From Oscillospiraceae bacterium (GTDB lineage: Bacteria > Bacillota > Clostridia > Oscillospirales > Oscillospiraceae), in assembly GCA_031264545.1 (NCBI GenBank), contig JAISDV010000010.1, positions 1 through 6,499 of the forward strand: a stretch of 6,499 nucleotides of DNA. Reading direction: 5' to 3'. Positions 1 through 5,993 of this stretch are shown here, piece by piece (positions within the stretch are counted from its first letter, which is position 1; the number at the start of each line of letters is the position of its first letter). Made by a program: the position numbers and the translations under genes. The notes under the pieces are model-generated. The model was not told the origin of the DNA. It did not search any database and was given only the letters and a program-made list of their open reading frames with translations.

Positions 1-1194
1 GACATCCGCGCGCTGACACGGGTCATCATCACGGACGACGGCGCGAAGGTGCTCTACGACACCGCGGAGCTGGGTTCCGGCGTCGGGGACTACGCCCTGT
101 TCCCGGAGATCGGCCGCGCGCTGGACGGGGATGTCGTCTGCTATTCCGTATATGACGGCAAGGCTTTTATGACAAGGGAGGCCATGCCCATCAAATACGG
201 CGGCGTGATGCTCGGCGCCGTCTATCTCTATGAATATGACGAGACTCAGGCCGCGCTGATCACGAGCATCCAGAAAAACCTGCGGAATATCACCCTCCTG
301 CTCGGCGCCGGCGCAGTTGTTCTGATGTTCATTTTCAGCCGGGCTTTGACGACGCGGATAACCGAGCTGGTTAGGGCGATGCGCATTGTCTCCGAGGGGG
401 ACTACGACTACCGGCTCGTTACCGGCGGGGACGACGAGCTTTCCGAGCTTGGCCGCGAATTCAATAACCTCACCGGAAGGCTTAAGGACACGGAGGCGCT
501 GCGCCACCGTTTCGTTTCAGACGCCTCGCATGAGCTGAAAACCCCGCTGGCCTCGATACGCCTGCTGTCAGACAGCATCGTCAACGCCGAATACATGGAC
601 GCTGCGACCCTGCGCGAGTTTGTCATCGACATCGGCGAGGAGGCCGAGCGTCTTTCCCGCACTACGGAAAAGCTCCTGAGTCTCTCCAAGCTCGACAGCG
701 GCATCGGCATGGCGCACGAGCGGATCGAGCTCCGCCGCGTGGCGGAAAAAACGATGCACCTGCTCTCCCCGCTGGCGCGGGAATATCAGGTCGCGATCCA
801 GACGGAGCTCCACCGCGGCTGCTTTATCCGCGGAAGCGAGGACCTGCTCTATCGTATCATCTTCAACCTCGCGGAAAACGCCGTCAAATATAATCTGCCC
901 GGCGGTCTCGTGCGTATTCTGCTTTTCCGCGAGGCGGACAGCGTCGTTCTCGTCGTCGAGGACTCGGGTATCGGCATACCGGACGCTGACCTGCCCCACA
1001 TCTTCTCCCGCTTCTACCGCGTCGATAAGGCCCGGTCGCGCGACGCGGGCGGCAGCGGACTGGGGCTTTCCATCGTCTTCGACGCCGTCCGCCTCCACGG
1101 CGGCGCGATCAGCGTTGAAAAACGTGAGAGCGGCGGAACGCGCTTTATCGTCCGCTTTCCGGCCTGTCCGGACGAAGCGCCGGAATCGCGCTGA
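1..1194 (+). CDS. Membrane sensor histidine kinase, HAMP-HisKA-HATPase (5' partial)
   Basis: The reading frame is open from the first base, so the N terminus lies upstream; the in-frame GTG at 49 is internal, not a start. 397 residues are visible. Residues 1-95 look like the end of an extracytoplasmic sensor domain. A hydrophobic helix at about 97-116 (bases 289-348) is the second membrane segment; the first is expected upstream. A HAMP linker follows at about 113-165. The DHp helix carries the H-box SDASHELKTPLASI with phospho-acceptor His177 (codon 529-531). The ATPase domain has the N-box Asn293 in NLAENAVKYN, the G1 box DSGIGIP at 321, an F-box FSRFYR and the G2 box GGSGLGLS (1048-1071). 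All catalytic motifs are intact, so it should autophosphorylate and pass phosphate to a response regulator, normally encoded just upstream in PhoR/MtrB-like kinases. The input signal cannot be read from the sequence. The GerMN lipoprotein gene starts 24 bp downstream, suggesting one operon. Confidence 0.95.
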   Translation, partial: DIRALTRVIITDDGAKVLYDTAELGSGVGDYALFPEIGRALDGDVVCYSVYDGKAFMTREAMPIKYGGVMLGAVYLYEYDETQAALITSIQKNLRNITLLLGAGAVVLMFIFSRALTTRITELVRAMRIVSEGDYDYRLVTGGDDELSELGREFNNLTGRLKDTEALRHRFVSDASHELKTPLASIRLLSDSIVNAEYMDAATLREFVIDIGEEAERLSRTTEKLLSLSKLDSGIGMAHERIELRRVAEKTMHLLSPLAREYQVAIQTELHRGCFIRGSEDLLYRIIFNLAENAVKYNLPGGLVRILLFREADSVVLVVEDSGIGIPDADLPHIFSRFYRVDKARSRDAGGSGLGLSIVFDAVRLHGGAISVEKRESGGTRFIVRFPACPDEAPESR

Positions 1195-1201
1195 TTCCGG
1201 C
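1179..1201 (+). repeat. Perfect 9-bp hairpin over the kinase stop codon
   Basis: GCCGGAATC (1179-1187) and GATTCCGGC (1193-1201) are exact reverse complements separated by the 5-base loop GCGCT. The TGA stop of the kinase (1192-1194) spans the loop and the right arm. No T-run follows, so this is not an intrinsic terminator. The right arm ends 8 bases before the Shine-Dalgarno GAGGTC (1210-1215) of the next gene. It could act as an mRNA processing or stability element or tune coupled translation; that is inference. Confidence 0.6.
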
Positions 1202-1218
1202 ACGTATACGAGGTCGAT

Positions 1219-2133
1219 ATGAAAAAAAAGCTGTTGTTTGCCCTGATCCCGCTGTACCTCGCGCTCTCCGGCTGCGCCGCCGAGCTGGCGGCCGCCAGAC
1301 CCAGCGGGGAAACTCTGCGCGTCTACCGCGTATTCGCGCCAGAATACCGCTCAGAGCGCGCGCTCCTCAGCACCGAGCCGGCGGCCGTTTCACCCGGCGG
1401 AGACCCGGTGCTCCGGGCGCTCGAGGCGCTGGCGGAAACGCCGGAAGACGCGGGGCTGCGTTCCCCCGTTCCCAAGGGCGTCGGCGTCGTCGGCACGCAG
1501 GCCGAGGGCCGCCATGTCACGGTCAGGCTCAATGCCGGATACCTCGATATTACCGGTCTTGAGAAAACGCTGCTCAACGCCTGCGTGACGCTCACGCTCT
1601 GCTCGCTCGAGGGCGTAGACTTCGTCAGCATAAGAGTCGGCAGCGAGCTTGTCGGTAATCGGCTCTCGCCGGCGGATTTTCTTCTTTTTGACAACATTGT
1701 CAACGGCAGCAAGGCCCAGGTACGGATATCCTTCCCAAGTAAGTACGGGCAGGCGCTCGGCTCCGAATTCCGGACGATCAGCTTTGACGGCGACAACTCC
1801 GCCGAGCGCGTCATACTCGACGTTTTGTTCGGCGGGCCTTCCAACCAGGACCTGCGCCGGGCTTTCCCAATCGGCGCTGTCGTCCTTTCGGTCTACACGC
1901 TCGAGGGGCTTTGCACGGTCAGCCTATCCGGAATCGACCCGGCGAATATGTCCGTGAGCGCCGCAAATGCCCGGCTTGCCGTGTATGCCCTGGTAAACTC
2001 TCTGACCGAGCTCTCGAGCATCAGGAGCGTCCAGATCCTGATCGACGGCCAGCAGCGCCAGTCCCTCTGGGGCTTCGATATTTACGCGCCTCTGACCCGG
2101 AATGAAGACATCATCGGTTCCCCCGTTTCCTGA
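1219..2133 (+). CDS. GerMN-domain lipoprotein
   Basis: 304 residues. The N terminus MKKKLLFALIPLYLALSGC is a lipoprotein signal peptide: a Lys-rich n-region, a hydrophobic core and the lipobox LSGC, with Cys19 (1273-1275) as the lipidation site. The mature protein should be anchored on the outer face of the cytoplasmic membrane. Two tandem GerMN-like modules are apparent, at about residues 60-155 and 195-295. Each begins with a helix around a leucine-rich 'ALxAL' or 'ILDVLFGGPS' stretch and ends in beta segments typical of this domain. The domain is named from GerM of Bacillus (sporulation and germination) and also occurs in actinobacterial LpqB. The start is fixed by GAGGT (1210-1214), 4 bases before ATG, and by the signal peptide. 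It lies 24 bp after a membrane sensor kinase, so it may modulate that kinase's sensor domain from outside, as LpqB does for MtrB; that is inference. A direct role in spores is an alternative. Confidence 0.88.
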   Translation: MKKKLLFALIPLYLALSGCAAELAAARPSGETLRVYRVFAPEYRSERALLSTEPAAVSPGGDPVLRALEALAETPEDAGLRSPVPKGVGVVGTQAEGRHVTVRLNAGYLDITGLEKTLLNACVTLTLCSLEGVDFVSIRVGSELVGNRLSPADFLLFDNIVNGSKAQVRISFPSKYGQALGSEFRTISFDGDNSAERVILDVLFGGPSNQDLRRAFPIGAVVLSVYTLEGLCTVSLSGIDPANMSVSAANARLAVYALVNSLTELSSIRSVQILIDGQQRQSLWGFDIYAPLTRNEDIIGSPVS

Positions 2134-2193
2134 GAAGCGGACGGGCGCACCGGAAGAATATACAGAGAAGCGCCGCCGAAGGCGGTCAAAATG

Positions 2194-2199
2194 AAAGGA
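2194..2199 (+). promoter_or_regulatory. Likely ribosome binding site deciding the metY start
   Basis: AAAGGA lies 12 bases before ATG 2212. An in-frame ATG at 2191 would add seven residues (MKGKNNA). Its only Shine-Dalgarno-like sequence, GAAGG, lies in a small hairpin (CCGCC-GAA-GGCGG, 2173-2185). Start 2212 gives the N terminus MSRIGTDCVHGGYTPKNGEP, which matches where family members usually begin. The 12-base spacing is long, so 2191 is not excluded. Confidence 0.5.
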
Positions 2200-2211
2200 A
2201 AGAATAACGCT

Positions 2212-3492
2212 ATGAGCAGGATCGGAACAGACTGCGTACACGGCGGCTATACGCCGAAAAACGGTGAACCCCGCCAAATCCCGATAATTCAGAGTACCAC
2301 CTTCAAATACGACAGCAGCGAGGATATGGGCAGGCTCTTTGATCTGGAGGCCAGCGGCTATTTTTACAGCCGTCTTCAAAATCCGACAAACGACTATGTC
2401 GCCGCCCGTATCTGCGCGCTCGAGGGCGGTTCGGCCGCCATGCTGACCGCCTCCGGCCAGGCGGCGAACTTCTTCGCGGTGTTCAATCTCTGCGGCGCCG
2501 GCGACCATGTAGTTTGCTCCTCCGCCATTTACGGCGGCACCTACAATCTCTTCAACGTTACGATGCGGAAAATGGGCATAGATTTCACCTTCGTCACGCC
2601 CGACTGCCCGGACGAGACGCTCAAGGCCGCCTTCAGGCCGAATACCAAGGCGGTTTTCGGTGAAACCATCTCCAACCCCAGCCTGGCCGTACTCGACCTT
2701 GAGCGCTTTGCGAAGGCCGCGCATGACCACGGCGTCCCAATCATCATCGACAATACCTTTCCGACACCCGTCAACTGCCGTCCGATTGAGTGGGGCGTCG
2801 ATATCGTGACCCACTCGACCACCAAGTATATGGACGGCCACGCCTCCGGCGTCGGCGGCGCGCTCGTCGACGCCGGCCGCTTCGACTGGTTCGCCCACGC
2901 GGCTAAGTTCCCGGGGCTGACCACACCCGACGAGAGCTACCACGGCCTTGTCTACGCGGAAAGGTTCGGGCTCGGCGGCGCGTTCATCACCAAGGCCACA
3001 GCCCAGCTCATGCGCGATTTCGGCGCGGCGCCTTCCCCGCATAATTCCTATCTTGTGGGACTGGGTCTCGAATCTCTCCAGGTCCGCATGGAGCGCCACT
3101 GCAAAAACGCGCAGGCCGTCGCGGAATTTCTTGAAAAGCATGAAAGGATTGCCTGGGTCAATTACTGCGGCTTGCCCGCCAACAGGTATTACGCGCTTGC
3201 GCGGAAGCTCATGCCCAATGGCTCCTGCGGCGTCATTTCCTTCGGCGTCAGGGGCGGAAGGGCGGCCGCGGAGGTCTTTATGAAGGCGCTCAGGGTCGCT
3301 ATTATCGCCACCCACGTTGCGGACGCGCGCACCTGTGTGCTGCACCCGGCCAACGCCACCCACCGCCAGCTCTCCGAGGATGCGCTGATCAGCGCCGGCG
3401 TCCCCGGCGACCTCGTCCGCCTTTCCGTCGGGATCGAAGACGCTGCCGACATTATCGAGGACCTCGACCAGGCGCTGTTCTTCGTCCGCTGA
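2212..3492 (+). CDS. metY: O-acetylhomoserine aminocarboxypropyltransferase (MetY-type sulfhydrylase)
   Basis: 426 residues from ATG 2212, usual family length. It is a PLP-dependent Cys/Met-metabolism enzyme of the gamma-synthase fold. It is expected to replace the acetyl group of O-acetylhomoserine with sulfide, giving homocysteine for cytoplasmic methionine synthesis. Visible residues: Tyr52 and Arg54 in YSRLQNPTN (PLP phosphate contacts supplied to the neighbouring subunit), Ser81-Gly82-Gln83 (PLP-binding loop), Asp180 in DNTFPTP (pyridine nitrogen) and Lys205 in STTKYMDG (Schiff base, codon 2824-2826). The C-terminal ARTCVLHPANATHRQL and RLSVGIED stretches are typical of O-acetylhomoserine sulfhydrylases rather than cystathionine gamma-synthases, which are about 40 residues shorter. 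The N-terminal GGYTPKNGEP is also typical. The 57-78 bp before it are too short for a SAM riboswitch or T-box and show no convincing promoter, so it may depend on upstream transcription. Use of O-succinylhomoserine cannot be excluded. Confidence 0.93.
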   Translation: MSRIGTDCVHGGYTPKNGEPRQIPIIQSTTFKYDSSEDMGRLFDLEASGYFYSRLQNPTNDYVAARICALEGGSAAMLTASGQAANFFAVFNLCGAGDHVVCSSAIYGGTYNLFNVTMRKMGIDFTFVTPDCPDETLKAAFRPNTKAVFGETISNPSLAVLDLERFAKAAHDHGVPIIIDNTFPTPVNCRPIEWGVDIVTHSTTKYMDGHASGVGGALVDAGRFDWFAHAAKFPGLTTPDESYHGLVYAERFGLGGAFITKATAQLMRDFGAAPSPHNSYLVGLGLESLQVRMERHCKNAQAVAEFLEKHERIAWVNYCGLPANRYYALARKLMPNGSCGVISFGVRGGRAAAEVFMKALRVAIIATHVADARTCVLHPANATHRQLSEDALISAGVPGDLVRLSVGIEDAADIIEDLDQALFFVR

Positions 3493-3523
3493 AAACCTCA
3501 ACTGCTGTGGAAAGGAAGCGCCT

Positions 3524-4039
3524 ATGCTCAAGCTCCCGATACCCGATCTGATTCTTAACAACATCTATGAGCTTAAGCCAGAGGCGCTGCGGGATATGGG
3601 CGTGACTCTGCTGCTCATGGATCTGGACAATACGCTCGACAAATATCACGCCCTTGCGCCGGGCATCGCCCTGCGCAACTGGATCGACGCCCTGAAAAAA
3701 GCCGCCGTCGAGCCGTTCATCTATTCGAACAGCCATGGCCGTCGGGCCGGGCGCTTCGCCGGCGCGCTCGGCGTCGCCTATATCAACAGGGCGGGAAAGC
3801 CGGACAGCAAAAGGCTTGCGGCGCTCCTGCGCGCCAAGGGCGCCGCACCGGAGAACACGGCGATCATCGGCGACCAGATCTATACGGATATCCTCTGCGG
3901 CAAGCGCGCGGGCATCAAAGCCATCGCGGTACGGCCCATCGACCTGTCAAATCCCTTCCGCCGCCTGCGTTACGGCGCGGAGCTGCCATTCCGCCTCGCT
4001 TATAAAAGGCGGGCGAATATAAAGGAAAAGAAGGCTTGA
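3524..4039 (+). CDS. yqeG: YqeG family HAD IIIA-type phosphatase
   Basis: 171 residues, the usual length of YqeG. HAD motifs appear in order: motif I DLDNT with nucleophile Asp33 and general acid/base Asp35; motif II Ser68 in YSNSHGRR; the motif III lysine Lys92 in RAGKPDSKR; and motif IV GDQIYTDI with Asp117 and Asp122 for Mg2+. There is no large cap insertion, so it belongs to the capless subclass III, which suits macromolecular or lipid phosphate substrates. The family also includes yeast mitochondrial Gep4, a phosphatidylglycerophosphate phosphatase, so a role in phosphatidylglycerol synthesis is plausible but not shown here. Start ATG 3524 follows AAAGGAAG (3511-3518) at good spacing. 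The C terminus is rich in Lys and Arg (YKRRANIKEKKA). Its last codons hold the ribosome binding site of the next gene, 3 bp away, so the two are probably translationally coupled. Confidence 0.92.
   Translation: MLKLPIPDLILNNIYELKPEALRDMGVTLLLMDLDNTLDKYHALAPGIALRNWIDALKKAAVEPFIYSNSHGRRAGRFAGALGVAYINRAGKPDSKRLAALLRAKGAAPENTAIIGDQIYTDILCGKRAGIKAIAVRPIDLSNPFRRLRYGAELPFRLAYKRRANIKEKKA
4021..4034 (+). promoter_or_regulatory. Ribosome binding site inside the end of yqeG supporting a GTG start
   Basis: The purine run AAAGGAAAAGAAGG ends 8 bases before GTG 4043 and is read as the last codons of yqeG. It supports GTG 4043 as the start of the peptidase; the next in-frame ATG (4073, residue 11) would cut into the first helix and has no comparable site in front. 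Termination at 4037-4039 next to this site suggests re-initiation by the same ribosomes. Confidence 0.7.
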
Positions 4040-4042
4040 AAA

Positions 4043-5110
4043 GTGGCGAATATTAAAAAAATCAGGCAAGCTATGCTTGAAAAAGGGCTGGAGGCCCTCT
4101 GGCTCGACAACGAACTGGACAGACAGTACGCGGTCGGCTTCCATACCAGCGACGGCGCGGTGCTGATCCTGAGAAGCAAGGCGTATTTCATCACCGACTC
4201 GCGCTACATCGAGGCCGCGGGCGAGACTGTCAGGGACGCGGAGCTTCTGCTGTGCAGCGCCGCGAACACTCAGCGCGATATTTTGCGCGCCCTCCTCGCT
4301 GAAAACGGCGTTACGGCGCTCGGCGTGCAGGACGGCAGCCTGAGTTATTCGGAATATCTGCGCATGCAGGAAGCGCTCGGAGTCCGCTTTGTTCCCGCCC
4401 AGGACATCACGACCCTTCTGCGCGAAACCAAGGAAGCTTACGAGGTGGAGAGCATGGTCAGGGCGCAGCGCATCGCCGAAAAGGCGCTCGACGCCGTGCT
4501 GGGCCTGATTGAGCCGGGAATAACCGAAAACGCAGTCGCGGCGGAGCTGGAATACCTGATGAAGAAAAACGGGGCCGAGAGTCTCGCCTTCGAGACGATC
4601 TGCGTTGCGGGCGCCAATTCCTCCCGTCCGCACGGCGTCCCCTCGGACAACAGGCTCAAGGCCGGGGATTTTATCACCATGGACTTCGGCTGCAAGGTCA
4701 GCGGCTACTGCTCGGACATGACGCGTACGGTCGCGCTCGGCCATGTGACCGACGAGATGCGTCGCGTGTATGACACCGTCCTCGCCGCCCAGCAGGCGGG
4801 CGAGCGGGCCGCGAAAGCCGGTGTCATCGGCCGCGATATGGACAAGGCCGCCCGCGGCGTTATTGAAAACGCGGGTTACGGGAGCTGCTTCGGACACGGG
4901 CTCGGCCACAGCGTCGGCCTGCTGATCCACGAGGGGCCGAACGCCGGTCCGCGCGAAACGCGCCCGCTTCCGGCCGGCACGGTCGTGACCTGCGAGCCGG
5001 GCATTTATCTGCCCGGAAAATTCGGCGTGCGCATCGAGGACATGCTCCATATCACCGAAACCAGGGTTGAAAACCTCACAAAGGCGCCCAGGGAACTTAT
5101 AATCCTTTGA
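4043..5110 (+). CDS. pepP: Xaa-Pro aminopeptidase (M24 family, creatinase fold)
   Basis: 355 residues from a GTG start, typical for the short Firmicute M24B peptidases (YqhT-like). Residues 1-130 form the N-terminal creatinase-type domain (NELDRQYAVGFHTSDG, then YFITDSRYIEAA). Residues 135-350 form the catalytic pita-bread domain. All five metal ligands are present: Asp214 (MDFG), Asp225 (CSDMTRT), His289 (in HGLGHSVG), Glu318 (CEPGIY) and Glu332 (RIEDM). It should be a cytoplasmic two-metal enzyme that removes an N-terminal residue in front of proline, acting in peptide turnover. Neighbouring efp also deals with proline-rich sequences; the pepP-efp adjacency is common in Firmicutes. It is probably coupled to yqeG. 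Substrate preference cannot be read from sequence, and a general M24 dipeptidase role is the alternative. Confidence 0.93.
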   Translation: MANIKKIRQAMLEKGLEALWLDNELDRQYAVGFHTSDGAVLILRSKAYFITDSRYIEAAGETVRDAELLLCSAANTQRDILRALLAENGVTALGVQDGSLSYSEYLRMQEALGVRFVPAQDITTLLRETKEAYEVESMVRAQRIAEKALDAVLGLIEPGITENAVAAELEYLMKKNGAESLAFETICVAGANSSRPHGVPSDNRLKAGDFITMDFGCKVSGYCSDMTRTVALGHVTDEMRRVYDTVLAAQQAGERAAKAGVIGRDMDKAARGVIENAGYGSCFGHGLGHSVGLLIHEGPNAGPRETRPLPAGTVVTCEPGIYLPGKFGVRIEDMLHITETRVENLTKAPRELIIL

Positions 5111-5138
5111 GCCCCGGCTTTTTCGGAATAAAACTTCC

Positions 5139-5167
5139 TTGTCAAACACACAAAACTGGTGTAAAAT
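5139..5167 (+). promoter_or_regulatory. Sigma-A-type promoter for efp
   Basis: TTGTCA (5139-5144) and TAAAAT (5162-5167) are separated by exactly 17 bases; each matches five of six consensus positions. It lies in an AT-rich patch right after the pepP stop, unlike the GC-rich surroundings. Transcription would start near 5174-5176 and give an efp leader of about 140 nt. An overlapping TACAAT (5167-5172) is a poorer -10 because its spacer would be 22. Confidence 0.72.
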
Positions 5168-5177
5168 ACAATAGAGC

Positions 5178-5240
5178 TTGTTTAAAAAATCGATCGCGCC
5201 CGGCGGACGACCCTATTTTCCGCTCTGCTTTTTTAAACAA
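5178..5240 (+). repeat. 12-bp perfect inverted repeat around an inner hairpin in the efp leader
   Basis: TTGTTTAAAAAA (5178-5189) and TTTTTTAAACAA (5229-5240) are exact reverse complements, 39 bases apart. Inside, GCGGA (5203-5207) can pair with TCCGC (5219-5223), extended by a G-U pair, followed four bases later by the T6 run. The element begins only a few bases after the predicted start of transcription. The A-tract, GC core and T-tract order resembles a (bidirectional) intrinsic terminator or an attenuator, but the core stem is short with an 11-base loop, so the role is uncertain. It could also be the paired ends of a small repeat element. Confidence 0.55.
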
Positions 5241-5301
5241 CCCCTGGCTTAGGTGCATTATGATGTTATCGTTGATGCATGACGCTCTCAAATCTCTATA
5301 C

Positions 5302-5307
5302 AGGAGG
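5302..5307 (+). promoter_or_regulatory. Strong ribosome binding site deciding the efp start
   Basis: AGGAGG lies 7 bases before ATG 5315. An in-frame ATG at 5279 would place this site inside the coding region and add 12 residues foreign to EF-P, so 5315 is preferred. Confidence 0.9.
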
Positions 5308-5314
5308 ACCTGTT

Positions 5315-5878
5315 ATGATTTCAGCAGGCGAATTTAGAAACGGCGTGACCTTTGAAATGGACGGAAAGGTTATGCAGGTTGTCGAGTTTCAGCATGTCAA
5401 GCCCGGAAAAGGCGCGGCATTTGTCCGCACCAAGATGAAAAATGTCATTACCGGCGCCGTGGTAGAAACCTCTTTCAACCCCACCGAGAAGTTTGAAAAC
5501 GCGACGGTCGACCGTAAAAGCATGGAATACAGCTATTCGGACGGTGAGCTTTACTACTTCATGGATTCCGAAACCTACGAGCTTGTGCCCATCGACAAGA
5601 GCGTTCTGTCCGATGGCTTCCGCTTTGTCCGGGAAAACATGGTCTGCACCGTTTCCGCCTTCAAGGACAAGGTTTTTTCCGTCGAAGCGCCTAACTTCGT
5701 CGAGCTCGAGATAACCGAAACCGATCCCGGCTTTGCCGGCAATACCGCCACCAACGCCACCAAGCCCGCCACAGTCGAAACCGGGGCGGAAATCCGGGTC
5801 CCTCTGTTCATCGAGCCGGGCGAGCGCATCAGGATCGACACGCGTACGGGCGAATACCTCGAACGCGCCAAGGGCTGA
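5315..5878 (+). CDS. efp: Translation elongation factor P
   Basis: 187 residues, the normal EF-P length, starting MISAGEFRNG. EF-P binds between the P and E sites of ribosomes stalled on consecutive prolines and promotes peptide bond formation. Domain I (about 1-64, KOW-like) carries the loop HVKPGKGAAFVR. Its tip residue Lys32 is the position modified in Bacillus EF-P and equivalent to Lys34 of E. coli. Domains II (about 65-127) and III (about 128-187) are OB folds; the C-terminal ETGAEIRVPLFIEPGERIRI and TGEYLER stretches are the family signature region. The lysine-type loop excludes the arginine-rhamnosylated subgroup. No modification enzyme gene is in the window, so the modification is unknown. 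The gene has its own promoter and a structured leader of about 140 nt. No terminator follows, and the CD1247-like gene 115 bp downstream is probably co-transcribed. Confidence 0.97.
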   Translation: MISAGEFRNGVTFEMDGKVMQVVEFQHVKPGKGAAFVRTKMKNVITGAVVETSFNPTEKFENATVDRKSMEYSYSDGELYYFMDSETYELVPIDKSVLSDGFRFVRENMVCTVSAFKDKVFSVEAPNFVELEITETDPGFAGNTATNATKPATVETGAEIRVPLFIEPGERIRIDTRTGEYLERAKG

Positions 5879-5928
5879 ACGATACAAAAATCTGTATTCC
5901 ACAACGCAAAATGCCGAAATATACGAAT

Positions 5929-5968
5929 GAAGCGCGGGGCATACCGCGATGCCGGTGTCCGGCGCTTC
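5929..5968 (+). repeat. Overlapping hairpins in the efp to CD1247-like gap
   Basis: Three perfect inverted repeats lie in the 115-bp gap after efp. An outer pair, GAAGCGC (5929-5935) with GCGCTTC (5962-5968), can enclose GGCAT-ACCGCG-ATGCC (5938-5953). A third, GCCGG-TGT-CCGGC (5951-5963), uses bases from both, so it is an alternative fold. No T-run follows, which argues against a terminator. The rest of the gap (5879-5928) is AT-richer and shows no clear promoter. The whole sits 26 bases before the next start codon. Confidence 0.5.
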
Positions 5969-5973
5969 GCACA

Positions 5974-5990
5974 ATACCTAAGGAGGGTAT
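5974..5990 (+). promoter_or_regulatory. Ribosome binding site of the CD1247-like gene in a small hairpin
   Basis: AAGGAGG (5980-5986) is a near-perfect Shine-Dalgarno, with 7 bases between it and ATG 5994. It is flanked by ATACC (5974-5978) and GGTAT (5986-5990), which can form a 5-bp stem that puts most of the site in the loop. The ribosome binding site is certain; the hairpin is short and its effect is inference. Confidence 0.65.
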
Positions 5991-5993
5991 AGA

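Noticed and set aside
568..1203. A 211-codon - strand open frame inside the kinase
   Set aside because: It is a shadow of the kinase ATPase domain, with no plausible start context or motif.
2172..2186. GCCGCC-GAA-GGCGGT hairpin before metY as a terminator
   Set aside because: The stem is short with a 3-base loop and no T-run follows on the + strand; it was used only as context for the start choice.
1924..3564. A 546-codon open frame on the - strand opposite metY
   Set aside because: It mirrors the metY coding frame in GC-rich DNA, its translation has no recognisable domain, and the + strand has all MetY active-site residues.
5079..5127. Terminator after pepP (CAAAGG/CCTTTG pair and the later GGCTTTTT run)
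   Set aside because: The 6-bp stem has a 19-base loop and the T-run is not next to it; GCC-CC-GGC has too short a loop to fold.
3947..5149. A 400-codon open frame on the - strand opposite pepP
   Set aside because: It is an antisense shadow of the peptidase; all five metal ligands lie on the + strand and the antisense product matches nothing I know.
5259..5264. TATGAT as a second -10 element for efp
   Set aside because: No acceptable -35 lies 16-18 bases upstream and there is no TGn extension; the TTGTCA/TAAAAT pair is far better.
5254..5279. Small hairpin TGCATTA / TGATGCA before the efp ribosome binding site
   Set aside because: It has only seven pairs including one G-U and a 12-base loop; this could be chance.
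5107..5337. A 76-codon + frame across the pepP-efp gap
   Set aside because: It starts in the pepP stop region, spans the promoter and the inverted repeat, overlaps the efp start, and has no ribosome binding site.
5898..5925. Promoter TCCACA-N16-TATACG before the CD1247-like gene
   Set aside because: Both boxes match poorly; read-through from the efp promoter explains expression better.
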